64,000 bases of DNA from Blastococcus sp. CPCC 205250 (GCF_019799925.1 NZ_JABGCG010000015.1:62001-126000), one strand, 5' to 3'. Shown: positions 52,072 through 60,386, counted from the stretch's first letter. Program-made: numbers and translations. The notes: a model not told the origin generated them from the sequence alone.

Positions 52072-53685
52072 ATGGGGGGACACGTCTTCGTCGTCGGGGC
52101 CGACCTCACGCGACTGTCCTGCGACGACGTCCTGGTGCCCACCGGCCGCGAGCTGCGGATCGCGCCCAGCTGGCGACGACTCGTGCCCGCCGAGCTGGTG
52201 ACGGCCGACGACCCCGAGGGCCTGTGCCTGGGTCTCCGGTGGTCGGGGGAGGAGCGGGTGCTCCAGCTGCCCGGCGACCCGTGCGTGTGGCTGGTCGACA
52301 CGGTGGACCACGAGGGTCGGGGGCTGCCCTGGCTGCTCGACGGCGCCCGCGAGGCGCTGGCCGCCGTCGCCGCCCGCCCGGTGGAGCGGCCGCGGCACGG
52401 CCGGGCGCGACGGCTGGTCGGCCTGCCCGCGCTCGGCACCGGCTGGGGCGGGGCGGCCGGTGCCCGCGGGGAGCTGCTGCGGCAGCTGCTGCCGGTGCTG
52501 CGCGAGGCCGCCGACGAGCACGGGTTCGACGTCGCCCTGGTGCTCCGCGGCCCCAGCGACCTGGCCGCCGCCCAGCGGGTCCGGCGGGGTCAGGACGGCG
52601 GGTGGGACCTGCCCGGGCCGCTGGTGCGGGTGGCCGAGGAGCTCGGCGAGAAGGCGCGGCGGGGCCAGCTGGCGCTGTTCGTCGGCGCCGGGGTGAGCGC
52701 AGCGGCCGGCCTGCCCACCTGGGAGCAGCTGCTCGACGAGCTGGCCGCCGCCTCCGGGCTGGACGACGAGCTACGGGCCGGCCTCTCCCTGATGCCCGCC
52801 CAGGACTCGGCCGCGCTGCTCGCCCGGGAGCTGGGCCGCGACCGGATGGAGGCGTTCATGGAGGAGCGCTTCGGGCCCGGCCGGTACGCGCTGGCGCACG
52901 CCCTCGTGGCCCTGCTGCCGGTGCAGGAGTTCGTCACCACCAACTACGACCCGCTGGTGGAGCTCGCCGCGGCCGACGTGGGCCGCGAGCTGCGGGTGCT
53001 GCCGTTCGAGGAGCCGACGCCCGGCGCGCCCTGGCTGCTCAAGCTGCACGGGGACGCCGCGCACCCGGAGAGCGTGGTGCTGACCCGCGAGGAGTACCTG
53101 GAGTCCGGCGACACCCGGGCCGCGCTGGCCGGTGTGCTGCACTCGCTCCTGCTGACCCGGCACGTGCTCTTCGTCGGCACGTCGATGCTCGACGACGATC
53201 TCATCCGCATCGCCCACCAGGTGCGGCGTGCCGCCCGCGGGCACGGCGGCGGACGGCGGGCCGGCACGGTGCTGGCCCTGCGCGAGGACCGGGCCCGCAG
53301 CCGGCTGTGGGAGCAGGACGTGACGACCGTGGCGATGTCGCCCGCCGATGCCTCCCCGGCCGAGGCCGCGCGCCGGCTCGAGGTGCTCATGGACCTCGTG
53401 GGCTGCCTGTCGACGCCGCCGACCGGCTACCTGCTCGACCCCGCCTACCGCGGCCTGCTCGACGAGGAGGAGCGCGGCCTCGCGGAGGTCCTGCAGGACG
53501 TGGCGGCGCGGATGCCGGAGGACGGCGGGCGGACGTCGGCCGCGGCGGAGGTCGCCGCCCTGCTGCGCCGGCTCGGGCACGGCAGCTCGGCGGGCCGGCC
53601 CACCGGGGCGGGTCGGGAGGGGAGCCCCGTGGACCAGGCCACGGACCGCCGCGACGACCGCACGCAGGAGCAGCGCCCCGGCTGA
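52072..53685 (+). CDS. Macro-like domain fused to SIR2-like NADase domain
   Basis: A 537-residue cytoplasmic protein. Residues 1-175 look like a macro domain: VVGADLTRLSCDDVLVPT at 7-24 resembles the GDIT..DAIVN start of macro folds, and RRLVGLPALGTGWGG at 113-127 resembles the loop binding ADP-ribose. Residues ~185-450 are a SIR2_2-type domain: LFVGAGVSAAAGLPTW with GAGxSxxxG at 205-213, FVTTNYDPLVELA with Asn291, LKLHGD with His326, and LFVGTSMLDDDLIRIA at 366-381. Both catalytic residues known for NADase SIR2 effectors are kept. The last ~50 residues are disordered. SIR2 domains of this kind destroy NAD+ in anti-phage systems; that role is inferred. The Shine-Dalgarno GGAGG lies only two bases from the ATG, so the start is uncertain. 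Confidence 0.82.
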   Translation: MGGHVFVVGADLTRLSCDDVLVPTGRELRIAPSWRRLVPAELVTADDPEGLCLGLRWSGEERVLQLPGDPCVWLVDTVDHEGRGLPWLLDGAREALAAVAARPVERPRHGRARRLVGLPALGTGWGGAAGARGELLRQLLPVLREAADEHGFDVALVLRGPSDLAAAQRVRRGQDGGWDLPGPLVRVAEELGEKARRGQLALFVGAGVSAAAGLPTWEQLLDELAAASGLDDELRAGLSLMPAQDSAALLARELGRDRMEAFMEERFGPGRYALAHALVALLPVQEFVTTNYDPLVELAAADVGRELRVLPFEEPTPGAPWLLKLHGDAAHPESVVLTREEYLESGDTRAALAGVLHSLLLTRHVLFVGTSMLDDDLIRIAHQVRRAARGHGGGRRAGTVLALREDRARSRLWEQDVTTVAMSPADASPAEAARRLEVLMDLVGCLSTPPTGYLLDPAYRGLLDEEERGLAEVLQDVAARMPEDGGRTSAAAEVAALLRRLGHGSSAGRPTGAGREGSPVDQATDRRDDRTQEQRPG

Positions 53686-53764
53686 TACGGGAACGAGGTG
53701 GACCGGACGCCGCCGCGGCACCTACCGTGCCGGTGCTCGTGACACCCCCGAGGAGGTGAGACCC

Positions 53765-53815
53765 GTGGACGCTGCCTCAACGGGTGCTCTCCCTCGGCGG
53801 TCCGGTGGCGACTGA
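53765..53815 (+). other. 16-codon ORF with strong ribosome site, possible gene remnant
   Basis: GTG with GAGGAGGTGAG just upstream opens a frame of 16 codons (begins MDAASTGALPRR) that ends in TGA. The ribosome site is among the best in the window, but the peptide has no family features. It may be a leader peptide or the surviving start of a gene cut off by an insertion, since base composition changes just after it. Confidence 0.35.
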
Positions 53816-53879
53816 GTGTCGCCGGGAGCGATGCGTCACGACGGACGCCCGCAGGCCTCGGGTGATTGAAGGACCTCGT

Positions 53880-53916
53880 GGACACCTGTGTCCCTGAGCG
53901 GCCTACTAGGGGACAC
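53880..53916. repeat. Inverted repeats GGACAC/GTGTCC cluster
   Basis: GGACACCTGTGTCC (53880-53893) is a palindrome, and GTGTCCC (53888-53894) pairs again with GGGACAC (53910-53916). Such ends flank insertion elements, or they could be an operator of the MOSC gene. It marks the left edge of a segment with less extreme codon use. Confidence 0.5.
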
Positions 53917-53959
53917 AACCAGGCACTCCTGCGTCGGCTTTCGTTGCCCCGTAGCGTCC

Positions 53960-54910
53960 ATGCGCCGCCGTCCCTCTGACGAGCAGCGGCTCATCGCTCT
54001 GGGAGGCCCCTTGATCGACGTCGAACTGCCGGAAGGTCCGGACGCCACCGCGCTGCCTCGCGGATTCGCCACCTGTTTGGCGTCGGTCACCGAGATGCCG
54101 GTGGGCGACCTGCCCCTGCCCGATGACGACCTGGCGCACGCTCTGGGCGCGTGGCGCACCTGGCTGGCCGAGCGCGGCTCGGGACTGGTGCCGATCGCCG
54201 ACCCAGTGCGCTTCCAGTGGGCCGGCTGGTGGATCGCCGTCGTGGATGCCGCCGACCCAGCCGTCGGAGCCGGAGTCGGCGCGCCCGGCGTGGCTGTGCT
54301 GGCCTTCGGTACCCCGCCGGGCGTCGTCCTGAGCCCCCAGGCCCCGGCGCTGCTAGGCCGGGCGACTGCCGAACTGCGCATCACTGAGGCCTACGCCGTT
54401 GCCTCCCTCGATCCGGCACTCCGCCCTTCCTCGACCGTGCCCGACGTGCACGGCACGGTCGAGGGCTTGGCCGTCGCGCCCGCGGCCGAGGCGCCGATGC
54501 AGCTGCTGGAGGTCGCGCAGGCGCGCGCTGGCCGGGGACTCGAGGGAGACCGCTACGCCACGCGTGCCGGCACGTTCAGCCCTCGCGCCGGCCACCGCCC
54601 CGGATATGATCTGACCCTGATCGCCGCCGAGACCCTCGACGAGATGGCCGCGGCTGGCCAGCAGCTGGACTTCGCCGGTACCAGACGCAACGTCCTCACC
54701 CGCGGCATCGACGTCAATGCCCTGGTCGGACACACCTTCCTCCTCGGCACCGTGCTCTGCGCCGGTAGACGACTGTGTGAGCCCTGCGTCCATCTCGACC
54801 GGCTCAGCGGGCCCGGGATCCTGCGGCCGCTGATCCACCGCGGCGGACTACGTGTCGACATCCTCTCCGATGGGGAGATCCGTCTCGGAGAGCAAATCTC
54901 CCTCGTCTGA
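53960..54910 (+). CDS. MOSC-domain protein with unknown N-terminal domain
   Basis: A 316-residue protein. Residues ~165-316 form a MOSC (molybdenum cofactor sulfurase C-terminal) domain: GRGLEGDRYA at 191-200, FAGTRRNVLTRGIDVNALVGHTFLLG, and the conserved cysteine in RLCEPCVHLDRLSG (Cys273/Cys276). MOSC proteins bind the molybdenum cofactor or related sulfur carriers. The N-terminal ~150 residues (RFQWAGWWIAVVDAADP and similar) are not recognised. An ATG at 53960 was used; an in-frame ATG at 53888 overlaps the inverted repeats. Codons with A or T in third position are clearly more common than in neighbours, suggesting acquisition. Confidence 0.8.
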   Translation: MRRRPSDEQRLIALGGPLIDVELPEGPDATALPRGFATCLASVTEMPVGDLPLPDDDLAHALGAWRTWLAERGSGLVPIADPVRFQWAGWWIAVVDAADPAVGAGVGAPGVAVLAFGTPPGVVLSPQAPALLGRATAELRITEAYAVASLDPALRPSSTVPDVHGTVEGLAVAPAAEAPMQLLEVAQARAGRGLEGDRYATRAGTFSPRAGHRPGYDLTLIAAETLDEMAAAGQQLDFAGTRRNVLTRGIDVNALVGHTFLLGTVLCAGRRLCEPCVHLDRLSGPGILRPLIHRGGLRVDILSDGEIRLGEQISLV

Positions 54911-55041
54911 CCTCTCCGGGAGGTTGTTCCAAAGGCCGCCTTCAGGGCGACTGTCTTGCCGACGGCCGCAGTGGGCCGGGCCGGGCGCGCGCCTGTGCCC
55001 CGCGGCTGGGGTCGGCCGCGGGGCGGCGGTCGTGCGGGTCG

Positions 55042-56259
55042 TCAGGCGTGCAGTGGTGGGTGGACGAGGATCTCGGTGCCGTCGGGGCGGTAGGTGCGCC
55101 ACCGACTGCCCGGGGGCGCGCCGTCGTCGCGTTCGACGCGGAAGCCGTGGTGGACCTTGGTGTGGTGGCGTTCGCACAGCAGCGCGGCGTTGTCGAGAGA
55201 CGTCTGGCCGCCGTGTGCCCACTCGACCAGGTGGTGGACGTCGCAGAACCAGCGCGGTGCTTCGCAGCCGGCGAACACGCAGTGCTCGTCGCGCAGCTCG
55301 ACCGCGGCACGGATGTGTGGCGGGACCACCCGCTGCTCCCGGCCGACGTCGGTGGGCAGCCCGTTGCCGTCCAGCCGCAGCAGCCGCACGCTGCTGTCGC
55401 AGGCGATCCAGCGGGCGCGGGAGGCGGACAGCGAGGCGCCGGTTCCGGTGTGCGCTGCAGCCGGGCCGGTGGCCTGGTCGACCAGGTCTCGCCCGTCGAT
55501 GGTCACGATCACGTGCGGTTTGACGGTGCGCAGCACCGGCAGCTGCCCGGACGCCAGCGCCAGGTCGGCCAGCTGCACCAGCGCGTCCCCGCCGCGCTGG
55601 GCGCGGGAGCGCACATCGCCGGCGCAGCGGCCGGCGGCGGCGATCGACTCCAGCGCGGTGGCGATCTTCTGGCCGCCGACCGCATCGAGGGTGCCGCCGA
55701 TCGTCCACGTCCCGTCCGGGTGCTGCACCAAGGTCAGTGCACGCTCCTCGGTCGGGTCGGGCTCGGGCCCGTCGGGGTCGAGCTTCGCCAGGTACTCGCC
55801 GACCGCGCGCTGCAGGTCCCGGTGGGTGCCGCGGCAGGCCAGCTCGACCAGCGCGGCCTCCACCGCGCCCACGTCGATGCCCTGCGCGGCGGCCAGCTCC
55901 AGGTGGGCCGGCTTGGCGATCTGGGCGATCACCTCCACCTGATCAGCGCCCATCTCCCCGGCCGCGAACGCCGCCTCCGTCGCGGGTAGTTGCTCCAGTG
56001 CCCGGCCCTGCGCCACGATCCGGCCGGCGAAGGCGCCGGACACCCGCGCGTGCCCGCGTAGCCACGTCCGCACGTTCTTGGCGCCGTCGTGCTCGGGTGC
56101 CGAGCGGACGTCGGCGCGCCGGGCCATGCGGGTGAGCTGCGCGCTGATGCGGTTGGCGGCGACCACGAGGTCACGCAGCTGGTCGAGCAGGACGCCGTCG
56201 GAGAGCTCGTCGAGGTCCACGCCGGCCAGCGAGTCGAGTGCCGACTGCAGCTCGCCCAT
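55042..56259 (-). CDS. DUF222 and HNH endonuclease domain protein (13E12 repeat family)
   Basis: A 405-residue protein. The N-terminal ~280 residues are DUF222 (LDQLRDLVVAANRISAQLTRMARRAD and AAFAAGEMGADQVEVIAQIA), the last ~90 an HNH domain: RDEHCVFAGCEAPRWFCDVHHLVEWAHGG, then NAALLCERHHTKVHHG, with both His and Cys ligand sets. The family is multi-copy in Actinobacteria (REP13E12 in mycobacteria). ATG start with GGAGGC upstream. Immediately upstream lies a near-perfect SOS box, so it is expected to be DNA-damage induced. Biological role of the family is still unclear. Confidence 0.93.
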   Translation of the reverse strand: MGELQSALDSLAGVDLDELSDGVLLDQLRDLVVAANRISAQLTRMARRADVRSAPEHDGAKNVRTWLRGHARVSGAFAGRIVAQGRALEQLPATEAAFAAGEMGADQVEVIAQIAKPAHLELAAAQGIDVGAVEAALVELACRGTHRDLQRAVGEYLAKLDPDGPEPDPTEERALTLVQHPDGTWTIGGTLDAVGGQKIATALESIAAAGRCAGDVRSRAQRGGDALVQLADLALASGQLPVLRTVKPHVIVTIDGRDLVDQATGPAAAHTGTGASLSASRARWIACDSSVRLLRLDGNGLPTDVGREQRVVPPHIRAAVELRDEHCVFAGCEAPRWFCDVHHLVEWAHGGQTSLDNAALLCERHHTKVHHGFRVERDDGAPPGSRWRTYRPDGTEILVHPPLHA

Positions 56260-56275
56260 GATGCCTCCGACCAGT

Positions 56276-56291
56276 TCGAATGTGTGTTCGA
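56276..56291 (-). promoter_or_regulatory. LexA SOS box
   Basis: TCGAATGTGTGTTCGA matches the actinobacterial LexA consensus TCGAAC-N4-GTTCGA in 11 of 12 defined positions (one T for C). It is 16 bases upstream of the DUF222-HNH ATG, the right place for repression. Confidence 0.85.
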
Positions 56292-56417
56292 TTCTACCGG
56301 TCGAGTGGAGAGCCTGCACCATGAATCCCCAGGTCAGGCGCGTGTCCACAGACGGCCGGGGGGCATTGACACGACGAGTCCGTGTCAGGACGCCGGGCCC
56401 TGGGCAGTCCGGATCCC

Positions 56418-57641
56418 ATGCGCCTGGAGAACTCCCCGCTGCTGTTCGCCAAGGGGTACGGCTGGCTGCCCGATGCCCGCCGTGCGCGGGGTCGCCGGAC
56501 CGTGGGCGTCCGCCTCGGGGGACTGCCTGCGACCGGCATCGTCGGGCCGGAGGCGGCGCGCTTCCTCTACGACGAGGACCACGTCCGCCGGGCCCACGCC
56601 ATCCCCGAGCCGGTGCAGGGCACGCTGTTCGGCAAGGGCGCGGTGCACACGCTCGACGGCGACATGCACCGGGCGCGCAAGGCGATGTTCGTCGCGCTGC
56701 TCATGGGCCCTGGGGTCCAGCCGCTGGTCGAGCGCACCACTGCCGCCTGGGACGACGCGGCGGCGGGCTGGGCCGGCCGGGAGGTCGTGCTGATCGAGCA
56801 GGCCGCGCAGGTGCTCGCCGGGTCGGTCACCCGCTGGGCCGGCGTCCCGGTGACCGACGACGAGGTGCCCGCGCTGGCCCGCGACCTGCTCGCGATGATC
56901 GACGGCTTCGCCACCGGCGGCCCGCGGCACTGGCGGGCCCGCCGCGCCCGCGGCCGGCGCGAGGCGTGGCTGGCGACGCTGGTGGACGACGTCCGGGCGG
57001 GCCGGCGGGAGGTGCGCGCCGGTTCCGTCGTCGACGTCGTCGTCCACCATCGCGACGCCGACGGCGAGCACCTGGACCCGCACGTGTGCGCGGTCGAGGT
57101 GCTCAACGTCATCCGGCCGACCACCGCCGTCGCCTGGTTCGTGGCCTTCTCCGGGCACGCCCTGGTCCGCTGGCCGGAGCACCGGGAGCGGCTGGCGTCC
57201 GGCGACCCGGCGTTCGCGGAGGCGTGGGCGCACGAGGTGCGCCGGTTCTACCCGTTTGCCCCCTTCATCGGTGGCCGGGCGCCGCGCGCGGTGGAGTGGG
57301 ACGGCCAGCGCATCCCGCGCAACTCCATGGTCCTGCTCGACCTCTACGGCCAGAACCACGACCCGGAGCTGTGGGGCGACCCCTACGCGTTCCGCCCCGA
57401 GCGCTTCCTCGACCGGGAGATCGGCGCCTTCGACCTGGTGCCCCAGGGCGGCGGCGACCCCCGCACCAACCACCGCTGCCCCGGCGAGCAGGTGACCGTC
57501 GACCTGCTCGCGGCGCTCGCCGTCCGGCTGGCCCGCCTGGACGCCGAGGTACCCGAGCAGGACCTCAGCATCTCGCTGCGCCGCATCCCGGCCCGGCCCG
57601 CCAGCGGGGTGGTGCTGCGGGTCAGCGCCGCGCGGCGCTGA
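56418..57641 (+). CDS. CYP152-type cytochrome P450 (fatty acid peroxygenase/decarboxylase)
   Basis: A 407-residue P450 using H2O2 directly. Heme ligand Cys354 is in FDLVPQGGGDPRTNHRCPGE, the QGGGDxxTNHRCxGE pattern specific to CYP152. Arg233-Pro234 in NVIRPTTAVAW matches the substrate carboxylate-binding Arg-Pro. In LFGKGAVHTLDG, Phe71 and His77 match Phe79 and His85 of OleT; hydroxylating CYP152 members have Gln there. EVRRFYPFAP and RPERF are the ExxR and PERF motifs. No membrane anchor, which suits the soluble family. ATG start. It may form terminal alkenes or hydroxy acids from fatty acids. Convergent to a propeller lipoprotein gene. Confidence 0.93.
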   Translation: MRLENSPLLFAKGYGWLPDARRARGRRTVGVRLGGLPATGIVGPEAARFLYDEDHVRRAHAIPEPVQGTLFGKGAVHTLDGDMHRARKAMFVALLMGPGVQPLVERTTAAWDDAAAGWAGREVVLIEQAAQVLAGSVTRWAGVPVTDDEVPALARDLLAMIDGFATGGPRHWRARRARGRREAWLATLVDDVRAGRREVRAGSVVDVVVHHRDADGEHLDPHVCAVEVLNVIRPTTAVAWFVAFSGHALVRWPEHRERLASGDPAFAEAWAHEVRRFYPFAPFIGGRAPRAVEWDGQRIPRNSMVLLDLYGQNHDPELWGDPYAFRPERFLDREIGAFDLVPQGGGDPRTNHRCPGEQVTVDLLAALAVRLARLDAEVPEQDLSISLRRIPARPASGVVLRVSAARR

Positions 57642-57656
57642 CACCCCCGCGCGGGG

Positions 57657-58775
57657 TCACCGCCCGGCTCCCGCGGTCAGCGGCTCCGCGTCGAAGCGCC
57701 ACAGCACGTCGTCGGCGCAGTCGCTGCTGAACCAGACACCACCGCCGTCAGCGGCCGCCAGCTGTCCGGTGCTCCCGGTGGCGCACAGCTCGACGGAGCT
57801 CGTCGACCCGCCCGAGGCGAGGTCGATGCGGGTGACCCGCACCGGGTCGTCGGTGTAGACCACCCACGCGACGCCGTCCCGCACGACGAGACTGTGCGTG
57901 ACGTCCTCGAGTTCGGCGACCGTCGCGGCCTCCGCCGCCCCCGGGGCGACCTCGGCGAGCACCCGCTCGCCGTTGCGCACGAGGAAGGCGTGCGCCGTCC
58001 CGTCGTCGGCCACCGACAGTGCCGGCTCGCTGCCCCAGTCGGACCCGGGGGCCGGTACGAGGGGTGCGGTGACGGGCGCCAGGTCCGGGCCGTCGACGAC
58101 CGCGAGGACACCGGTCGGGCGGCCCGTCTCGTGGTCCAGGACGGTGAGGGCGACCGCGTAGGCGCTGCCGTCGGGGCTCGCGACGACGCCCTTGACGTCC
58201 ACCGACTGCGACCAGTCCGCCAGCCGGGCCGGGTCGACGAGTTCCCCGAGGTCCAGCGCCACCGACGCGGTCACCGAGCCGGTGGCGGGGTCGACGAGCA
58301 GCAGCTCCGGCACCGCCTGGGCGCGCGGCACGGCGAGGAGCAGCAGGCCCTGGGGCGTCGGGACCCCCGTCGTCGTGACGCCGGCGTCCGCGGGGAACGG
58401 CGTGACCGGCCGGTCGCCGGTCAGCGCCCCGGTCCCGGCGTCGGCCACGTGCAGGACGAAACCGTCGTCGGTCAGCTCGCCGAAGAGGAGCTCGCCCTCG
58501 CGGACGGCCGTCACGGAGGTCCGGTCGGGCAGCGCCACCTCGGTGGTCGAGACGACGACGTCGCCGTCGACCACGGTGACGGTCGCGCTGTCGGCGTCGG
58601 ACCCGACCAGGAGGACCCGGCCGGCCGCGTCGGAGCCGGCGAACGCGGAGCCGCCGGTGCCGTCGGGCAGGGCCACCGTCCCGGCGACGGCGAAGGGATC
58701 GCTGCCGCCGGTGCACGCGGACAAGCCGAGGGCGGCAGCGGCGAGCAGCGGGAGCAGGAGCGGGCGGCTGGGCAT
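57657..58775 (-). CDS. Secreted beta-propeller-like lipoprotein, paralogue 2
   Basis: A 372-residue protein, ATG start, with lipoprotein signal LLLPLLAAAALGLSAC and lipobox LSAC. Repeats of about 40-45 residues (GRVLLVGSDADSATVTVVDG, GVVASPDGSAYAVALTVLD, GVAWVVYTDDPVRVTRIDL) suggest a propeller fold. C-terminal cysteines in VELCATGSTGQLAAADGGGVWFSSDCADDVLW match the other two paralogues almost position by position. It is 15 bases after the convergent P450 stop. Role unknown; exported sensor or binding protein is likely. Confidence 0.8.
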   Translation of the reverse strand: MPSRPLLLPLLAAAALGLSACTGGSDPFAVAGTVALPDGTGGSAFAGSDAAGRVLLVGSDADSATVTVVDGDVVVSTTEVALPDRTSVTAVREGELLFGELTDDGFVLHVADAGTGALTGDRPVTPFPADAGVTTTGVPTPQGLLLLAVPRAQAVPELLLVDPATGSVTASVALDLGELVDPARLADWSQSVDVKGVVASPDGSAYAVALTVLDHETGRPTGVLAVVDGPDLAPVTAPLVPAPGSDWGSEPALSVADDGTAHAFLVRNGERVLAEVAPGAAEAATVAELEDVTHSLVVRDGVAWVVYTDDPVRVTRIDLASGGSTSSVELCATGSTGQLAAADGGGVWFSSDCADDVLWRFDAEPLTAGAGR

Positions 58776-58979
58776 GTCGTCCTCGGGTCGGCGTGGCTGG
58801 GGTGCGCCTCACTGTGGAGCGGGCCGCTTGCAGGGCTCTGGTGACCGCCTTGGGCTCGCTCCGTGTCCGGACCCGCTCACCGTCCGCGAGGGCGCCTGGG
58901 GGAGTCGGCGTCGGGGTTGGACGCCACCGGCGCGGTGGGGCACCGTGGGCAGCCGGACCGGCCGGACGGGGGGTGGACG

Positions 58980-59216
58980 ATGACCAGGTGGATCGCGGCG
59001 ATCGCCGCTGCCGTGTCCCTGCTCGTGCTCCTCGGCGGCATGGTGCGGGCCGAGACCGACTCGGCGACGACGGCCGGGGTGTCCCTGGTCTTCTGGGGCG
59101 TCGCCGGGCTCGTCGTGGCCGGCGGCGGTGCGGGGCTCGTCGAGCTGGCCGCCCGTCGCGCGTCGGTGCCGCCCCGTCCCGCTCCCCGCAGCAGCACCGG
59201 CCCGCGCGCCCGCTGA
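58980..59216 (+). CDS. Small two-helix membrane protein
   Basis: A 78-residue protein; ATG start preceded by a G-rich tract. Two hydrophobic segments, WIAAIAAAVSLLVLLGGMV (about 4-22) and AGVSLVFWGVAGLVVAGGGAGLVELAA (32-58), then a Pro/Arg/Ser tail. No family recognised. It lies between two propeller lipoprotein genes, on the opposite strand, and is divergent from paralogue 2. Confidence 0.65.
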   Translation: MTRWIAAIAAAVSLLVLLGGMVRAETDSATTAGVSLVFWGVAGLVVAGGGAGLVELAARRASVPPRPAPRSSTGPRAR

Positions 59217-59231
59217 CCGCGGGCGGGCGGG

Positions 59232-60386
59232 TCAGCCGGCCAGGTACTCCCACAGCAGCGTGCCGGCGCAGTCGCCGGCGAGCAGCACGCGGTCCCCGCC
59301 CGGGGTCACCGCCAGCGGCCCGCCCCGCCCGGCGCACAGCTGCCCCCCGGTGCTCACGGCGCCGTCGGCGACGCGGACGCGGGTGACCGTCGCGCCGGGT
59401 CCCTGGCGGGAGACCCACACGGAGTCGCCGGCGATCGCGACGTCATCGACCTCGTGCGTCAGCTCGGCCAGCACCCGGGCCTCGTCGTCCCCGGCCCGGA
59501 CGGCGACCACCTGCGCCCGGTCCTCCCCGGTGCGCACGACGGTGTGGGCGGTGCCGTCGTCCCCCATTGACACCGACGGGTCGGCGGTGGAGTCGAGCTC
59601 GGTGCCCGGCACGGTCACGAACGGCGGGCCGACCGGGGCGAGGTCGCCGTCCAGCAGGGTGACGGCGACGGTCTCCTCGATGCCGAGGCGGTCGACCAGC
59701 ACCACGACGAGGGCGACGTACGAGCCGTCCGGGCTCACCGCGACGTCACGGACGTCGATGTGCGCGACGTCGTCGCCGAGGACGGACACGTCCAGCGGCA
59801 CCGAGGACAGGACAGCGCCCGTGGCCGGGTCGACCCAGACCACGCGTGGCGGCAGGCGCAGCGAGTTCGAGGGGTTGTAGCCGACCAGCACCACCCGGCC
59901 GTCCGCGGTGACCGCGCCGTCGACCTCGCTGACCCCGGTGGGTGTGGGGTCGTCCCCGGCGGGCCAGTTCGTCAGCGGCCGGACGCCGGTCACCGTGCCG
60001 GTGGCGGCGTCGATGACCGTGAAGGCGTACCCCTCCGCGGTGTTGCGCTCGTCGTAGGTCACCGTGCCGGCGAGCACCTCGTCGCCCGAGGCGAGCAGGA
60101 CCCGCGGGGCGTCGCTGTCCGGCAGCGTCACGGGCGCACCCGGGACGCCGTCCTCGACGACGGTCACCGTGTTCGTGTGGAGGCTGCCGGCGGCGACGAG
60201 CACCCGGCCGTCGGCGGTCACGGCCAGCTCCGACGGCTGGTCCGGCTCGCCGGCGTAGGGCACGGTCGCCGCCGGCTCCGGCGGTCCCGGGGCGGGTGGC
60301 GGGGCGGCGGCGTCCGCTGCTCCGGAGCAGGCGGCGAGCGCCAGGGCGAGGGTGGCCAGGAGGGCGGCAGCGGGCAGCGGTCTCAC
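59232..60386 (-). CDS. Secreted beta-propeller-like lipoprotein, paralogue 3
   Basis: A 384-residue protein, GTG start, signal peptide ALLATLALALAAC with lipobox LAAC. Propeller-like repeats include ELAVTADGRVLVAAGSLHTNTVTVVEDG, GAVTADGRVVLVGYNP and DVAVSPDGSYVALVVVLVD. The C-terminus GQLCAGRGG and LAGDCAGTLLWEY repeats the paired cysteines of paralogues 1 and 2. The gene begins 64 bases after the response regulator stop on the same strand, so it may be cotranscribed with, or be a target of, the two-component system. Confidence 0.8.
   Translation of the reverse strand: MRPLPAAALLATLALALAACSGAADAAAPPPAPGPPEPAATVPYAGEPDQPSELAVTADGRVLVAAGSLHTNTVTVVEDGVPGAPVTLPDSDAPRVLLASGDEVLAGTVTYDERNTAEGYAFTVIDAATGTVTGVRPLTNWPAGDDPTPTGVSEVDGAVTADGRVVLVGYNPSNSLRLPPRVVWVDPATGAVLSSVPLDVSVLGDDVAHIDVRDVAVSPDGSYVALVVVLVDRLGIEETVAVTLLDGDLAPVGPPFVTVPGTELDSTADPSVSMGDDGTAHTVVRTGEDRAQVVAVRAGDDEARVLAELTHEVDDVAIAGDSVWVSRQGPGATVTRVRVADGAVSTGGQLCAGRGGPLAVTPGGDRVLLAGDCAGTLLWEYLAG

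Noticed and set aside
52072..53685. A complete Thoeris system
   Set aside because: No TIR-domain ThsB gene was found within the window; only the effector-like protein is present.
55042..56259. Restriction-modification nuclease
   Set aside because: No methyltransferase is nearby, and DUF222 plus HNH defines the 13E12 family rather than a restriction enzyme.
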